From: Pleurodeles waltl
Lineage: Eukaryota; Chordata; Amphibia; Caudata; Salamandridae
Length of the DNA stretch: 64,000 bases
Reading direction: 5' to 3'
Assembly: GCF_031143425.1 (NCBI RefSeq)
Contig: NC_090442.1
Location: 427,755,776 to 427,819,775 of the forward strand
The notes beneath the pieces are model-generated. The model saw only the letters and a list, made by a program, of their open reading frames with translations, searched no databases and was not told the origin of the DNA. Positions within the stretch are counted from its first letter, which is position 1. Every line of letters starts with the position of its first letter. The position numbers and the translations under genes are program-made. Positions 12,331-23,309 of this stretch are shown here, one piece after another.

Positions 12331-12723
12331 ACCTGCTCTCAGAAACCGTTCAAAGTGCAGAAACAATGTCATTAAGTAATTGCTCATATTTCTAAGAGGA
12401 ATGTACTTTTGCCCCCCAAACAGGTGTTTGGCCCCATCCCATATGTGATGCCAAGGGCAGGCCGTATGTTGTGCTGGTCAGAACAGATTGGCGCTATCCA
12501 TGCATCACAACACTTTGTTATGATTATGCAGGGAAAATGGCACTTCTGGCCTCCCTCTGCATCATAATTGTATATTACAATGGCAGCCCTAAGGTGGCAC
12601 TGGGGCTCTTAATACAGGTAGCATACTACATGTCCAGATCCTTTGACAAAACATGTTTCACTCAACCTTATCAGCGCCTGTCATGCACATGTAAATAATA
12701 GTGTTGCTATGGAAATGGGATAC

Positions 12724-13016
12724 CTAGCAACTGCTCCACCAATATCAATGCTCAGGTGATCCAGTAGATCTTTCTCCCTTGCGACAAGGTCAGCCCAACT
12801 GTGATTGAGTTGGTGGTCATTGCGTCCGGTGCCAAATACTTGCGTCAAGTGATGTATCACCTTGCCCCACTGCAGCTTCCTGGCCTCTGTGGGGTAGCCC
12901 TGGATTATGCAGCCACCCAGTACAAGCATCATAGGGAAGTAATGCTGCACAAGCCAAATGAAGCCCCCCAGCTCAGCTGCCAGCATCTTGGCCACCCTCC
13001 CTTTCTCTGACATCAT
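12724..13016 (-). pseudogene. Minus-strand SANT/Myb-like gene, DNA-binding exon
   Basis: The minus strand has a frame of about 97 codons ending at a possible donor after 12,724. After MMSEKGRVAKMLAAELGGF it contains ARKLQWGKVIHHLTQVFGTG, then NHSWADLVAREKDLLDHLS. The block K-(L/M)-x-x-W then Asn/Arg-rich then (R/S)WADL matches the third-helix region of the SANT/Myb-like partner at 43,983-44,361 (ARKMELW, then RKRWNDLRGK). The usual Arg before the Trp is Ser here. The N-terminal helix is not clear, so the exon is probably damaged. Whether it belongs to the same ancient element as the transposase at 1-987 is open. Confidence 0.55.
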
Positions 13017-13339
13017 GCAGTGTATATTAACTGCAAATGCAATTGCAGGAAAAAATACAATTTAAAAATACCCCTAGACAAACACCCCACAATACAGTAA
13101 CAGATACAGTGCAAATACACTACAAAAGACTGATTAAAAGACAAAAAAGACACAACAGCTGCAGGACAGAGCACAAAAACATTCCAAAAACTCCACTCCA
13201 CCAATAACACCAGCCCCGCACACCCTCACACAGTCACAGACAATAAGACTGTGAAGTTAAAGTGAAAGTGAACTCACTATACCATGAATGCAGACAGGAT
13301 GTCCTGTTTCATCACCTGCTAGGCCTGTTTGTCTAGTTT

Positions 13340-13640
13340 TCAGTTCTGCGTCTTTTTTTACGCATGACGGTCATGCGTCGATTTTGTACCATTGTGCATG
13401 AAAAGGCATGTGGACTTAAAGTAGAAGTTGAGAGGCCAGGCATCTTTTTGCTGCATAGAAAATTATGGTTTAGGTGTTTGCATCTAAATCTTTGACGCAT
13501 GATGGTCATGCCTCAAATTTGTCCCAATCTGTGTAAAAAAGCCTGTGGACGTGCAATAAACACTCAGGGGCCAGGCGTCATTTTTCTGTAGAGTAAGGAA
13601 TTGAACCATTTGCGTTATAAATGTTAGATGCATGACAGGA
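13340..13640. repeat. Two-unit repeat (about 130 bp) with central palindromes
   Basis: Two related blocks begin at about 13,350 and 13,490. Each has GACGCATGA(C/T)GGTCATGC-type sequence, then a TTTGT(A/C)CCA stretch, GCCTGTGGAC or GCATGTGGAC, and GGCCAGGC(A/G)TC. The first contains a perfect 19-bp palindrome, ACGCATGACGGTCATGCGT, at 13,360-13,378. This may be subterminal sequence of a DNA transposon. No gene is present in it. Confidence 0.6.
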
Positions 13641-13739
13641 ATTTGTGAAAATTTGCTGTGCAGGTTTAGCTTGCACCCAGATTCACATACCATGTCACAT
13701 GGGCTATGCAATAATGTTGTCATTATGGTATTGCTACAT

Positions 13740-14060
13740 GTGTGTGCCTATCTGTTCATATTTTGATAGTGACATTGGTATGTTCAACCTATATGTTTGT
13801 TTATGTGTGTGATGCATGTGATGATGTATACCTTGTACATATGTGCATGTAGGTGCATATGTACATGTGTAGTTACACTGTGTCCACTGTGTTAGCACAT
13901 GTGTACCATGAGTGTACATATGTGTTCAAACACTTATTTGTGGATGTACCACATTGTTATGTTTAATATACACATGTACACATACCAATAACACAATAGG
14001 TATGGTAGCCTATGTCCAATACATGGTAAGGCATGTGACAGTCATGACAATTTGTACTCA
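13740..14060. repeat. ACATGT/TGTG-rich low-complexity tract
   Basis: Imperfect TG/CA-rich sequence with many ACATGT, GTACAT and CATGTG motifs. The open frames across it are repeat artefacts. Confidence 0.55.
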
Positions 14061-14762
14061 GAGAAAGCAGTGGACTACGGCTGGGTTTAAATCACATTAC
14101 CCCATGCAATTTGTGTGTGCATTTGTGTGTACTCTGTGGGGTGTTGTTGGTTTAGCCTTCATGAAGCTCTGCTACATATGTGACATATAGTTCCCCATGT
14201 ATCTAAGCTGTAGGAGATGGCAAAAACACATGTCAGTGAAGGTTGATATATTCCCTGTGTGTACAAACATATGACCACAGTGGTGTATTCAAGGGATATG
14301 TAACTTCACATATCTATCTTTCTGCATTGACACATGTTGGACTTTGACAAATGCCTATGTAGTCATACCAGTACCATCTATTTTTCCGTCTGTTGGAACA
14401 CATGTGAGGCTAATTTATTTCTGTCAATAATCTTTTGTGTTAAGTTGCCTTTTGTTCCAACTCCAGTAGACATTACCATGTCTTAGCCCTTCAAGTGGTA
14501 CATGTTGTCAGGAATAAGGCCAAGCGCGGTCCAGGTCTCGCCCGAAGTTCCGCGGCTAAACTCTGTTGCACTTTATGCGCACCACTGGTCATCCCCGCTT
14601 GTTCCAAGAATGGCCATCAGCGTTGTCTGCCCTGTGGTAAAGCTCACATAGCTGCAGGTTCAGGGCATTGGTGGTCAAGATGCACTTATCAGTGTTATCC
14701 TATGAAAGCACTACATTTCCCATGTTTTTAGAGGCAGCGGCCATCTTGGGGTGTGGCAGGCC

Positions 14763-14768
14763 TATAAA
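14763..14768 (+). promoter_or_regulatory. TATA box of the LTR-like region
   Basis: TATAAA lies in the context CCTATAAAGCCCAGCC, about 240 bp upstream of the first 97-bp tandem unit. The position fits a polymerase II core promoter of an LTR or retroelement leader. It is a sequence match only. Confidence 0.45.
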
Positions 14769-14999
14769 GCCCAGCCACACCCAAGTATGTTGCTCACTAT
14801 TTTGAAGACTTCGATGCAGCCAGACCTCGTGGAGGTTTCTCTGGAAAAGTCCAGAGTTTCTGAATGGCAGAGTATCGTTTAAACAAAGTCCATGGTGCAT
14901 CCAAAAACGCATAGGTCGTACTCGTAGCGGTAAGGCCTTGCTGAATCCAAGTTTGGAGGAAGTTAATACTTCCAAGAGGTAACACGCTTTGTGCGCACG

Positions 15000-15640
15000 T
15001 GATTCATGGTGTTTCCGTTCATAGATGTAAAGCGCTCTTTTGGCTCAGTGATTCAAAGTGTTTCAGTTCACAGAGATAATGAGCTTAGTGCACATGAAAT
15101 TCATGGTGTTTCCGTTCATAGATGTAAAGCGCTCTTTTGGCTCAGTGATTCCAAGTGTTTCAGTTCACAGAGATAACCCGCTTAGTGCACATGTAATTCA
15201 TGGTGTTTCCCTTCACAGATGTAAAGCGCTCTTTTGGCTCAGTGATTCAAAGCATTTCAGTTCACAGAGATGACACACTTAGAGCACATGTCGTTCATGG
15301 TGTTTTCGTCCACAGATGTAAAGCGCTCTTTTGGCTCAGTGATTCAAAGCGTTTCAGTTCACAGAGATAACGTGCTTAGTGCACATGTAATTCATGGTAT
15401 TTCCATTCACAGATGTAAAGTGCTCTTTTGGCTCAAGTGATTCAAAGCGTTTCAGTTCCCAGACATAATGCGCTTAGTGCACATGTAATTCATGGTGTTT
15501 TCCGTTCACAGATGTAAAATGCTCTTTTGGCTTAGTAATTCAAAGCGTTTCAGTTTACAGAGATAACGCGTTATGTGCACAAGTAATTCAAGGTGTTTCA
15601 GTTCCCAGATATAAAGCGCTTCAATTCACAGAAGGAAAAG
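15000..15640. repeat. Tandem array of 97-bp units (about 6.5 copies)
   Basis: Each unit carries TTCATGGTGTTTCC, AGATGTAAAGCGCTCTTTTG and TTCAGTTCACAGAGATAA. Successive TCATGGTG starts at 15,004, 15,101 and 15,198 give a 97-bp period. The units drift apart towards the right end, where the last one is partial. Confidence 0.85.
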
Positions 15641-16100
15641 GTTCTTGGCACAATGATCTAAGTGAGTTAGATTACGTAAGTAAAAGCGCTTCCTGGTGTT
15701 ATTAAGTAAGGCGCTTTAGGTTTTAATTTGTAAAACCTTTTTGACATTTATTATTATGAATGTGAAAGTATTTTGGAGATACAACTAATCAAAGTTTTCA
15801 TTGTTCTTTGAATAACTTAAGATATGAAAAAACATTTAAGTCTTGGAGATTTTCTAAGTCATGATCAAAGGTTTATGATGTGAATACAGAAATGTTACAG
15901 GATTGATAGTCTGTGTAAAATCATAGTTCAACGTTCTTGCCATCTCTTGAATCTGAGGTCGTGTTTTCACAAGGGGCTTCGCCCGCATTTCAGAAGAGGT
16001 CTCCACCTGATATCTCGAAGACACATTTAGTCAAGAGTCTATAAATGATTTACGTTTCCATGAATGAGTAAATGCATATTGTTCTAACCTTTCCTTTTCA

Positions 16101-18121
16101 GATCTCTCTCCCTGCTGTTCCCTTCCCTAAATTCCCTTCCCCCAAATGGCTTCACCATAACTCTGTGCTATAATAGCTTTCTGAGTTGGTGACTCCAGGA
16201 GGTGGACCTTTTGTTCAGCAACGTGCAGATCCCGAGGAAAGGACCCCGTGAGACGCGTGCTGAGATATCTGGTATATGTGTGCATGCCACCAACTAGGCA
16301 CTCACATCCGTCCACATCATGTTTGTTGTGACTGTCACATATAATGGCATACCACTGTGTAGCAGTCTGGCAAAGATGGCAGCCTACTCTTCATCACTAC
16401 TGTGGGAGTTTTTATGCCGACACAAATTAATGATTGCATGTGATGGGGCAGTTTTACAGAGTTCCAGACAACTCAGTTCACTGTGCACATGCATCAGTCC
16501 CCTGACAATGTCAAAAGTTTATGTAGCCAGAGAAGTGGTGTTAGGGTATTTTGAGCAGGGATTTAGCCTCTTCATGATTGCTAATCAGCAGAGTAATGCA
16601 CAGTTCCCTGCAGACAGACATGTGCACTATTGTGATTAAACAGACTGGGATATCAATTTTTCCTCTGGGGTACTTGATCTCTGCCTTCCCCTATCATGTA
16701 CTGCTGACTGGCTACTTGCACATGTTGGACATGTCTCATCATTTGATGTCCTTAGTAACTTCCTTAGACAGCTTGGTTAGGGGTTGTAACTCTGTTGTGA
16801 CTTCTACTTTGGGAACGTGCCAGGGGATGGGGTTCTCTGTCACTGCCTCCTGTCATGTTGGCGTGGGATGAGCAACTACCAGGTTATAGTAGTGGCACAA
16901 ATGACTGTCTTATGTACTGACCTAGCCATACTCTCTGTACATACGTTGGGTGGTCACATGTAGACATTGATGTGTTGCACAGTCAGTATTGGTCTATTTG
17001 TGCTCCTTCTCCACGTTTTACCGCATTACTTGTAAGGAATATTTTGTGTCCTACATTACTGCCATTCTTTAGGCAGCTTACACTTCTTCTACAGCAACAT
17101 TGTCTGGTCATACATGGACAGGATGCAACATGTGACTTGTGTAAATTGAGATGAACACATCTTCTACTACTGCCTACATGATAGTTACTGTCCCATTGCC
17201 GGTACTTGCAAGATTTAATGAGTGCCACACACACATGACATTACACCTGCCACAGTACTTGTTTCGTCTCCAAGTTACCTCCCATGTTGTATTTCCAAGT
17301 GTCTGTGGGTATCTCTCAGCTGCCCATCCACATCCTCCGTTGAGGAAGGGTATGCATTTACTCCTGCATGCCATAACCTGTGTAACTCTTACTATGACTG
17401 CATGATATTGATGTATGAAATAATCTCAGTGCAGTTTATTTAATTAGCCAAATGCAACATATATATGACTTCTACTCCCATTATTATTTGAATGGGTCTC
17501 AGACATGTTTGGGCATTGCTGGACATAGTTGTACATCCCACACCTGATTGCAATGTTGGAGACCAAAACGTATTTCGGATAATTTGCAAGTGTTGGAAAC
17601 TTTCTCTTGGTCTGGCATGCGAGTGACAAAGAGTGGTGTGTATTGCTATGTGCTGTTGTTATACAGGGCATACTAGGTAACCATGATGACACATGTCAAC
17701 CATTGTTGGTGCTTGCACATGCTTCACTACCCAGGACATACACCGTACATCAATCTTCACATGTATATCTGGAATTGCTGTAGGCATGTGTCAAGACAGC
17801 AGATTTGTGTGACAAGTGTGTATCTAATGTACATAGGGATTAGAACACACTCTGCCTACATTCTACCCAGACAATAATTTGGTGGTACATTGTCCCATTT
17901 TATTCTTAGATTCTGACAATATTGGATAGTGATTCAGCACCCATTGTTGCTTCATTTGTCTGGCAACCCATAGCACACTCCAAAGCCAAAGTATGAGTCC
18001 CATAGTGAGGTACAGCACACCATGTGTTAGGGCTCTACCCAATGGCAGTGCCAGGACCTAATCCCATGGATACACAGTGCAGGGTCTGCCTCTAACATTT
18101 ATTATAAACCCTGTACAGTTA
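16101..18121. other. No recognisable gene
   Basis: Several open frames of 60-106 codons occur, for example at 16,319-16,639, but none shows a domain or motif that I recognise. I see no inverted terminal repeats. The origin of this stretch is unknown. Confidence 0.5.
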
Positions 18122-18400
18122 CTAAAGGCCCATAGTTACCAATGATGTCCCCCCAGCACACATGCACAATGCAGGTGAAGCAGCAATCCCCAGAGAGGTG
18201 ACCCTGTCTCCTACAAGTTTCATATTCTTTCCTGAGAGATTTGGAACTTCCACTGCTCTATCAGTGGAACATGTAGCACCAGTATCGTTAAGAAAAAATA
18301 TGGGGTGGTCAATCACATCACCTTTCACAAGTGGACCACTCTGGTCTACCTCTAAGACTACATCACATACGTAATCTTCCTCCCCCTCAGGCACAGTCAT
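18122..18400 (-). pseudogene. Endogenous retrovirus protease (pro) remnant
   Basis: The minus strand encodes a frame with a retroviral aspartic protease signature: a hydrophobic FFLNDTGATCS block containing the catalytic DTG. The protease of a retrovirus-like element cleaves its own polyproteins. The residue before the Asp is Asn rather than the usual Val or Leu. The upstream acidic stretch resembles the junction downstream of gag in gamma/epsilon-like retroviruses. The gag remnant lies upstream on the same strand, which is the correct order. No reverse transcriptase or integrase follows to the left within the recognised segment. Confidence 0.7.
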
Positions 18401-20960
18401 TGGGAATTATCAGAGCCAAAGCTCTTGCTATCCAACATTGGAAACTGTTGAAATAGATTCTGGTTCTAGAAGGGTTTGTATTTGCTCATGGCTTTTGATT
18501 CATGTTTAATCTGGTGTTACTCATTTTCTGGGAAGTCATTGCAGTTTGTGGGACCTGCATCAATGGAACCTGTGTCTGCATTGGCATTTACATTTGATTT
18601 TCTTCTTGCATTTGATCATTTCCATTTATTATATCTGGATTCAGCCTGTACTCCATCTTCCAATGCCTGATCTTGTTACAAAAATGACAAGACGTCATTC
18701 TCTTCAACGTTGCAACATCTACACCAGAATTTAGATCAATCAGAACTCCATGACCTGTACATTGCATAGCCATCATTCCTCCTGAAACACCTTGCATTCC
18801 TGCTTGAAAACCAATGTCTTGCAACCCATTAGAGTTCCCTACAAATGACTGATTCTGAATACCTTTCTGCTCCAACTTCATCTATGCCAACATAAACTTC
18901 TCCTTAATTTTCCTCTGCCTCATTTCTTGTTTATCAGTGCAATATTTTGCTCACCTCAGGGTCTCATCAACTTCCCTTATCTGCTAACAAGGTACACTCT
19001 GCTGTATGTGTTGACTGATCTCTGGTCTCAATTCAATAATAAACTGCATTATAAGGAAACCAATATCAATTGCATCCAATTGTGATTGCCAACCATGTTG
19101 AAAGATTTCCAACTATCTTTCATAATATTCATGCACTGACTCCTTTCGCTCTTGTTGAGCTCTGTTTATCTCTACATAATTTGGGTCTCTTGGAGGAATC
19201 TTCCCTCTCACATAAATAATCACCTCATCATACTTTTTAATTACTTCAGATGATAGTGCATTAGATTGTGGGTCCCTAGTTGGCTTTTCAGTCGTCCACC
19301 GTACAGCAATTTTGTACTCTGTCCACAAATCATTTGGAACCACAATGTCAAAGAAAGTATTCAAATCTATCCACGGCACCTTAGAAATCTTAACAAATCT
19401 CTCGACCTGTGTGAACCACTACATGGGATTCACTCTGATATTTGGAAAATTGTTTGTAAATGCTGCCAGATCTCCCCTGCTCCATGGCACATAGATGTGC
19501 CCTTCACCTGCTATTTCTCTTATTGGATAAGCCGGAGCTTCCCCTTCATATGGAGGACCTGGATGTGGCTTTTCAATTACTCCAGCTGCCTTTTCCAATT
19601 TTTTATTTTTTCATGTTTCTTTGCCCAATGGCTTTCTAATTTTCAAACTCACTCCATCTGAAAATGCATTTTACTAATTCTATAATATATAATTGAATTC
19701 CTGAAGAACGCATTATCTCAATTGCTTCATCATCTAATTGTACCCTGAAACGTCTCTGCAATGGTTGACTCTTTGAAAGAACAACCATATATTTGCATGC
19801 TCATTCAGTCTATTTATCATGAGTAGTAGCAGTATATCTTGTAATTTCTTTGCGTATTAAATCAATTCCTTTTCTTGATACTGCTTCACAGGTTCAAAGT
19901 CTAGATGTCCTCGAAATTATTTCCACTAGTTCCACCTTTAATTGCATCTTTAATCTCAGAATGCTTTATTGGTATGCCCGTCTGTGTTCTCTGTATGGCA
20001 AGAACCTGATTTTCTGCTGTTCCTTTCTTTGGCTTCCCTGTCTATTCCTAAAACCATGGGGGAAACATCCCATCTTCAAATAAATTTGTCTCTTCTTGGA
20101 CTAAGGCTGACACATGGACAAGCCTCTTTAATTCCCTCAATCTCTGCACAGTTTGTGGTAGTGTCCAGGTAACTATCATTGAATTCTGCAAAGTCATGAT
20201 AAACCCTGTTGCAGATGCTCATCCAACAGCTCCTTGACCTACAGTACTTGGTATAATAGTAATCGTAGTAGTTGCAAACCTCCAATGACTGTGTTGTTGT
20301 AACCCTGGTAACAGGTGCTGGTACAGTTAGAATATAAGCAGTAATATGTGGAGGCATCAATGTTGGGACATGATAAACTTGAGTAGGCATAACATTTGTA
20401 ATAACTGGTTGCATAACAGGTTGTGCCATTAGTAACGGTTCTTCAAATGGTATTTAATTTGGGTCAACAGGGGCTATAGCCACTGTTACATTAGAAGCTG
20501 GAGTCACATTAAGTGGTGGGCATGAAGCAAATAATTACTCTGAAATATCAACTCTTGAATCACTTTCGGTGTCTGATATCTTTTCTTCTGTTTCATCTTT
20601 CTCTTTCTTAACTTTGTCCTTTTCATTTTCTCCAGTTTCTCAGATTTGTCATTAGTAATTACAGGATATAATCTAGCTCCTTCCACTATACTTTTGTTCC
20701 ATTTCTCATGTTGCTCATTCCATGCAGCATCTGCATAATTACACATTACCCTTTATGCCTATTCTGTTATTTCTCTCTCTCCCTAGACTTTGCATCCTTC
20801 TCTCAAGCATGTAATTCTTCATATTGTGTAAGCCCAGGAAGTGGATTCTTCTCATAAAGCTTTTTCCTTAATCTGTCAATATTTCTGGTCTCAAATGTAC
20901 CATATTTTGAAAAAACTCAAAGGGTCTCAGTGATCATGCACCATTGACAAACCCACAGTC
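18401..20960 (-). pseudogene. Endogenous retrovirus gag remnant
   Basis: On the minus strand three parts of a gag polyprotein are visible in broken frames. A Lys/Glu-rich N-terminal part lies at about 20,960-20,504. A Pro/Thr/Val-rich linker lies at about 20,429-20,076. A capsid part at 19,379-19,113 ends in the conserved QQERKESVHEYYER region (major homology-like). A nucleocapsid part at 18,881-18,588 contains a zinc knuckle CHFCNKIRH whose last Cys is replaced by Tyr. Frameshifts and stops separate the blocks. This is an old, non-functional proviral fragment; it is described only from what is visible. Confidence 0.7.
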
Positions 20961-21599
20961 ATGTGTGTAACCCTACGGTTGCAGATGTACCCTCAGGAGG
21001 TGGCTCTTCACCTTCCCATAATTGGGACATCACCTCTCACCAAACACTTAAAAGCTTTTATACACTTCATGTGTGTGAATTAATCAACAATTTCTCAACA
21101 ATTCAAAGCACAAATGTTTTGATTTTGTTCCGTATATGTAAGTTCTCATTAAGCACTTCTTCAAATCAAAGGACTGTTCAGCACAAAGAGTATTCAATCA
21201 TAGTACAGCGTTTCATACCAACAGCCCAATCTCAACTTATCAATGCAGCTTCAGGTGTGCACATCAGGGCCAGCCTACATCCACCAATATTAGTACAATC
21301 ACATTAAATACGGAATTGCTCTTATCTCAATTGTGCAGTCGACGGTACCTCATGACCTGAACTCACAAATCTCTTAGCAGACAAGAAAAAACATAAACAA
21401 TTCTTGTTTATCTCACTCTATTCAGGGATCCTAAACTTCTTCTCAGTCCATTACTCCTTGACAATAAGCACATACCTATCACCAATTTATTAAACACACA
21501 TAATCAATTCTCAATAATCAAGCACTTGTGATACATGACCCTTTTAATACTCACACCTCTAATTCTGCAAATTCCTTTGAAACCACACTATGTCAGTCT

Positions 21600-23100
21600 T
21601 TAAGTTTGAGCTTCTGCTACCAACTTTCCTGGAGCATCTTGGACATCCGGTTCGCAATAATGTTTTAACGGAAAGTCTTAACAACTCAGAAATCCGACAT
21701 CCCAGTGCTTAGGTCGACCTTTGTTTTTAGATAAGTTAATCAAGAGTTGTCTATGAATTAATTAATTATCACAGTTCAATTTTTCTCAGTCAGTACTAAG
21801 AGTTTGATGGGAGCTTAAAAACTTTATGGTAATTCTGTATATGCTCATCATTATTAAAGCAGTATTCATTTCATCAATTTTCATCAAATGACCCATAAGC
21901 AGAGTATATCATCAATATTTCATAAGCAATGCAGAAAGCATGTTCAATAAAGGAAAGTTTCCCTAGTCTAAGAATGAGAATGGTTAAGAGGAGGAAAAGA
22001 AGCTTCAAAAAGGTATCAGAACCCATAAGGAGATTTATATTAAGAGGTCAAGCATTAAGCTTGGATTAAAATATTAAAATCCATCAGAGATAAACTTCCT
22101 ATAAAGAGAAGTTCGAGAAAAGAAGTCAGTAGAATCTCCGCCGGAGGCATACAAACTCAGACAGGGTAAGTGGCAGTGACGATGCTTCCCAAACCATCAG
22201 ATGCTGCTTCCTAATCTAAGAAAACACATTTTTATAAGTATACTAATCTTAAGCTTTACAACATGTTTCTTCTTCCAAACTTCGGTCATCCAATTAGCTT
22301 GCTTTGTTTCTTGGGAAAGGAACCCACCTTTGTCTCTTCTCCAGAATAGACTACCACAATCAGCAACAATATGTAAACACATTCATCTCTCACTGTTAAG
22401 TGTCCTTATTATTCACATTGAATGAATCAGCTTCTAGTTAGAAAAATAAATGTTGTCTATGGGAACACTCTAAATTAATTTGCTAAATAACTAGTCATTC
22501 TTTTATCAATGGCTGTTATTGTTAGTCAGGATAACACACATTCTTTTCTAATACACTGTATAATATTGCATCTGGTTCTCATCACTTATTCTCCTTAATA
22601 ATTTACATCTAATGTTTAGGCTTCAACATTACCTCCCTTGGATACAAGTTCGTATTCATACGTTTACAATGCTTATTGTTTAATCGGATGCAATTGCAAG
22701 GTTACATGTCAGCATTTTACTCAAGGTAATACATTTTATGGAAATCTATGCCTACGTGAAGGTCGGAAACATTATATTTTTTCATTCTTGAACTAGCTCA
22801 GTTGTTAGTACAAAAACATAAATGCAGGTTTCAGCAAGCCAAGCTAAATATGTGAAACTGTGGCTATTTCATATGATTTTTACTACTTAAATTCATTTGT
22901 TTCTTGATTAAACCTGCATGTTAATTCTACACTTTAATATTTAATGCACTGTTTTTGGCAATTATATGTTCTGCTTTCTCAACAGTTTCACTATTCCTTT
23001 GTTCTTATGAGGAGATCTTCTGCATGAGTATAGAACTGCTAAGGAATAACAGCAGGAGGGAGGGGTGAAGACTTGGTCACATCAGTAAAGAATTGATTAA
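21600..23100 (-). other. AT-rich region; possible 5' LTR/primer site of the retrovirus remnant
   Basis: To the right of the minus-strand gag lies AT-rich, non-coding sequence where the provirus's 5' LTR would be expected. On the minus strand TGGTAGCAGAAGCTC at about 21,610-21,624 looks like a tRNA primer-binding site. I could not identify a matching second LTR, so LTR limits are not given. Confidence 0.35.
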
Positions 23101-23309
23101 CACTGATTGTAATGTTTAGTGAAGCTGCATGCAAACAAGCAGCATTGAATATTTTTGGATCTCAGAGGCAAGTGAAGACCAGCAATAGTGTTAATGTCAG
23201 CACGGGCACAAAATGCATACCAACTGGAGAGTTTACTCAATTGGAAAAAGTATAAGAAAGAGAAATTAGAAAATGGTGGGAAGGTACATCTTTCTAAAGG
23301 TATTTTCAT

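Larger units (their letters stand above)
14507..16100 (+). mobile_element. LTR-like or retroelement 5' region with TATA box and tandem units
   Basis: The segment begins with TGTCAGGAATAAGG, the kind of start expected of an LTR. It has a GC-rich upstream part and a TATA box at 14,763-14,768 in a GCCTATAAAGCCC context. From about 15,000 there are tandem 97-bp units, followed by a non-coding stretch to about 16,100. No coding domain and no partner LTR are seen. It could be an isolated LTR of a retrovirus-like element or the 5' region of another retroelement. The limits, particularly the right one, are approximate. Confidence 0.4.

Noticed and set aside
16319..16639. 106-codon plus-strand open frame considered as a host or transposon gene
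   Set aside because: No recognisable motif, no splice context and no second copy in the window; left as unassigned sequence.
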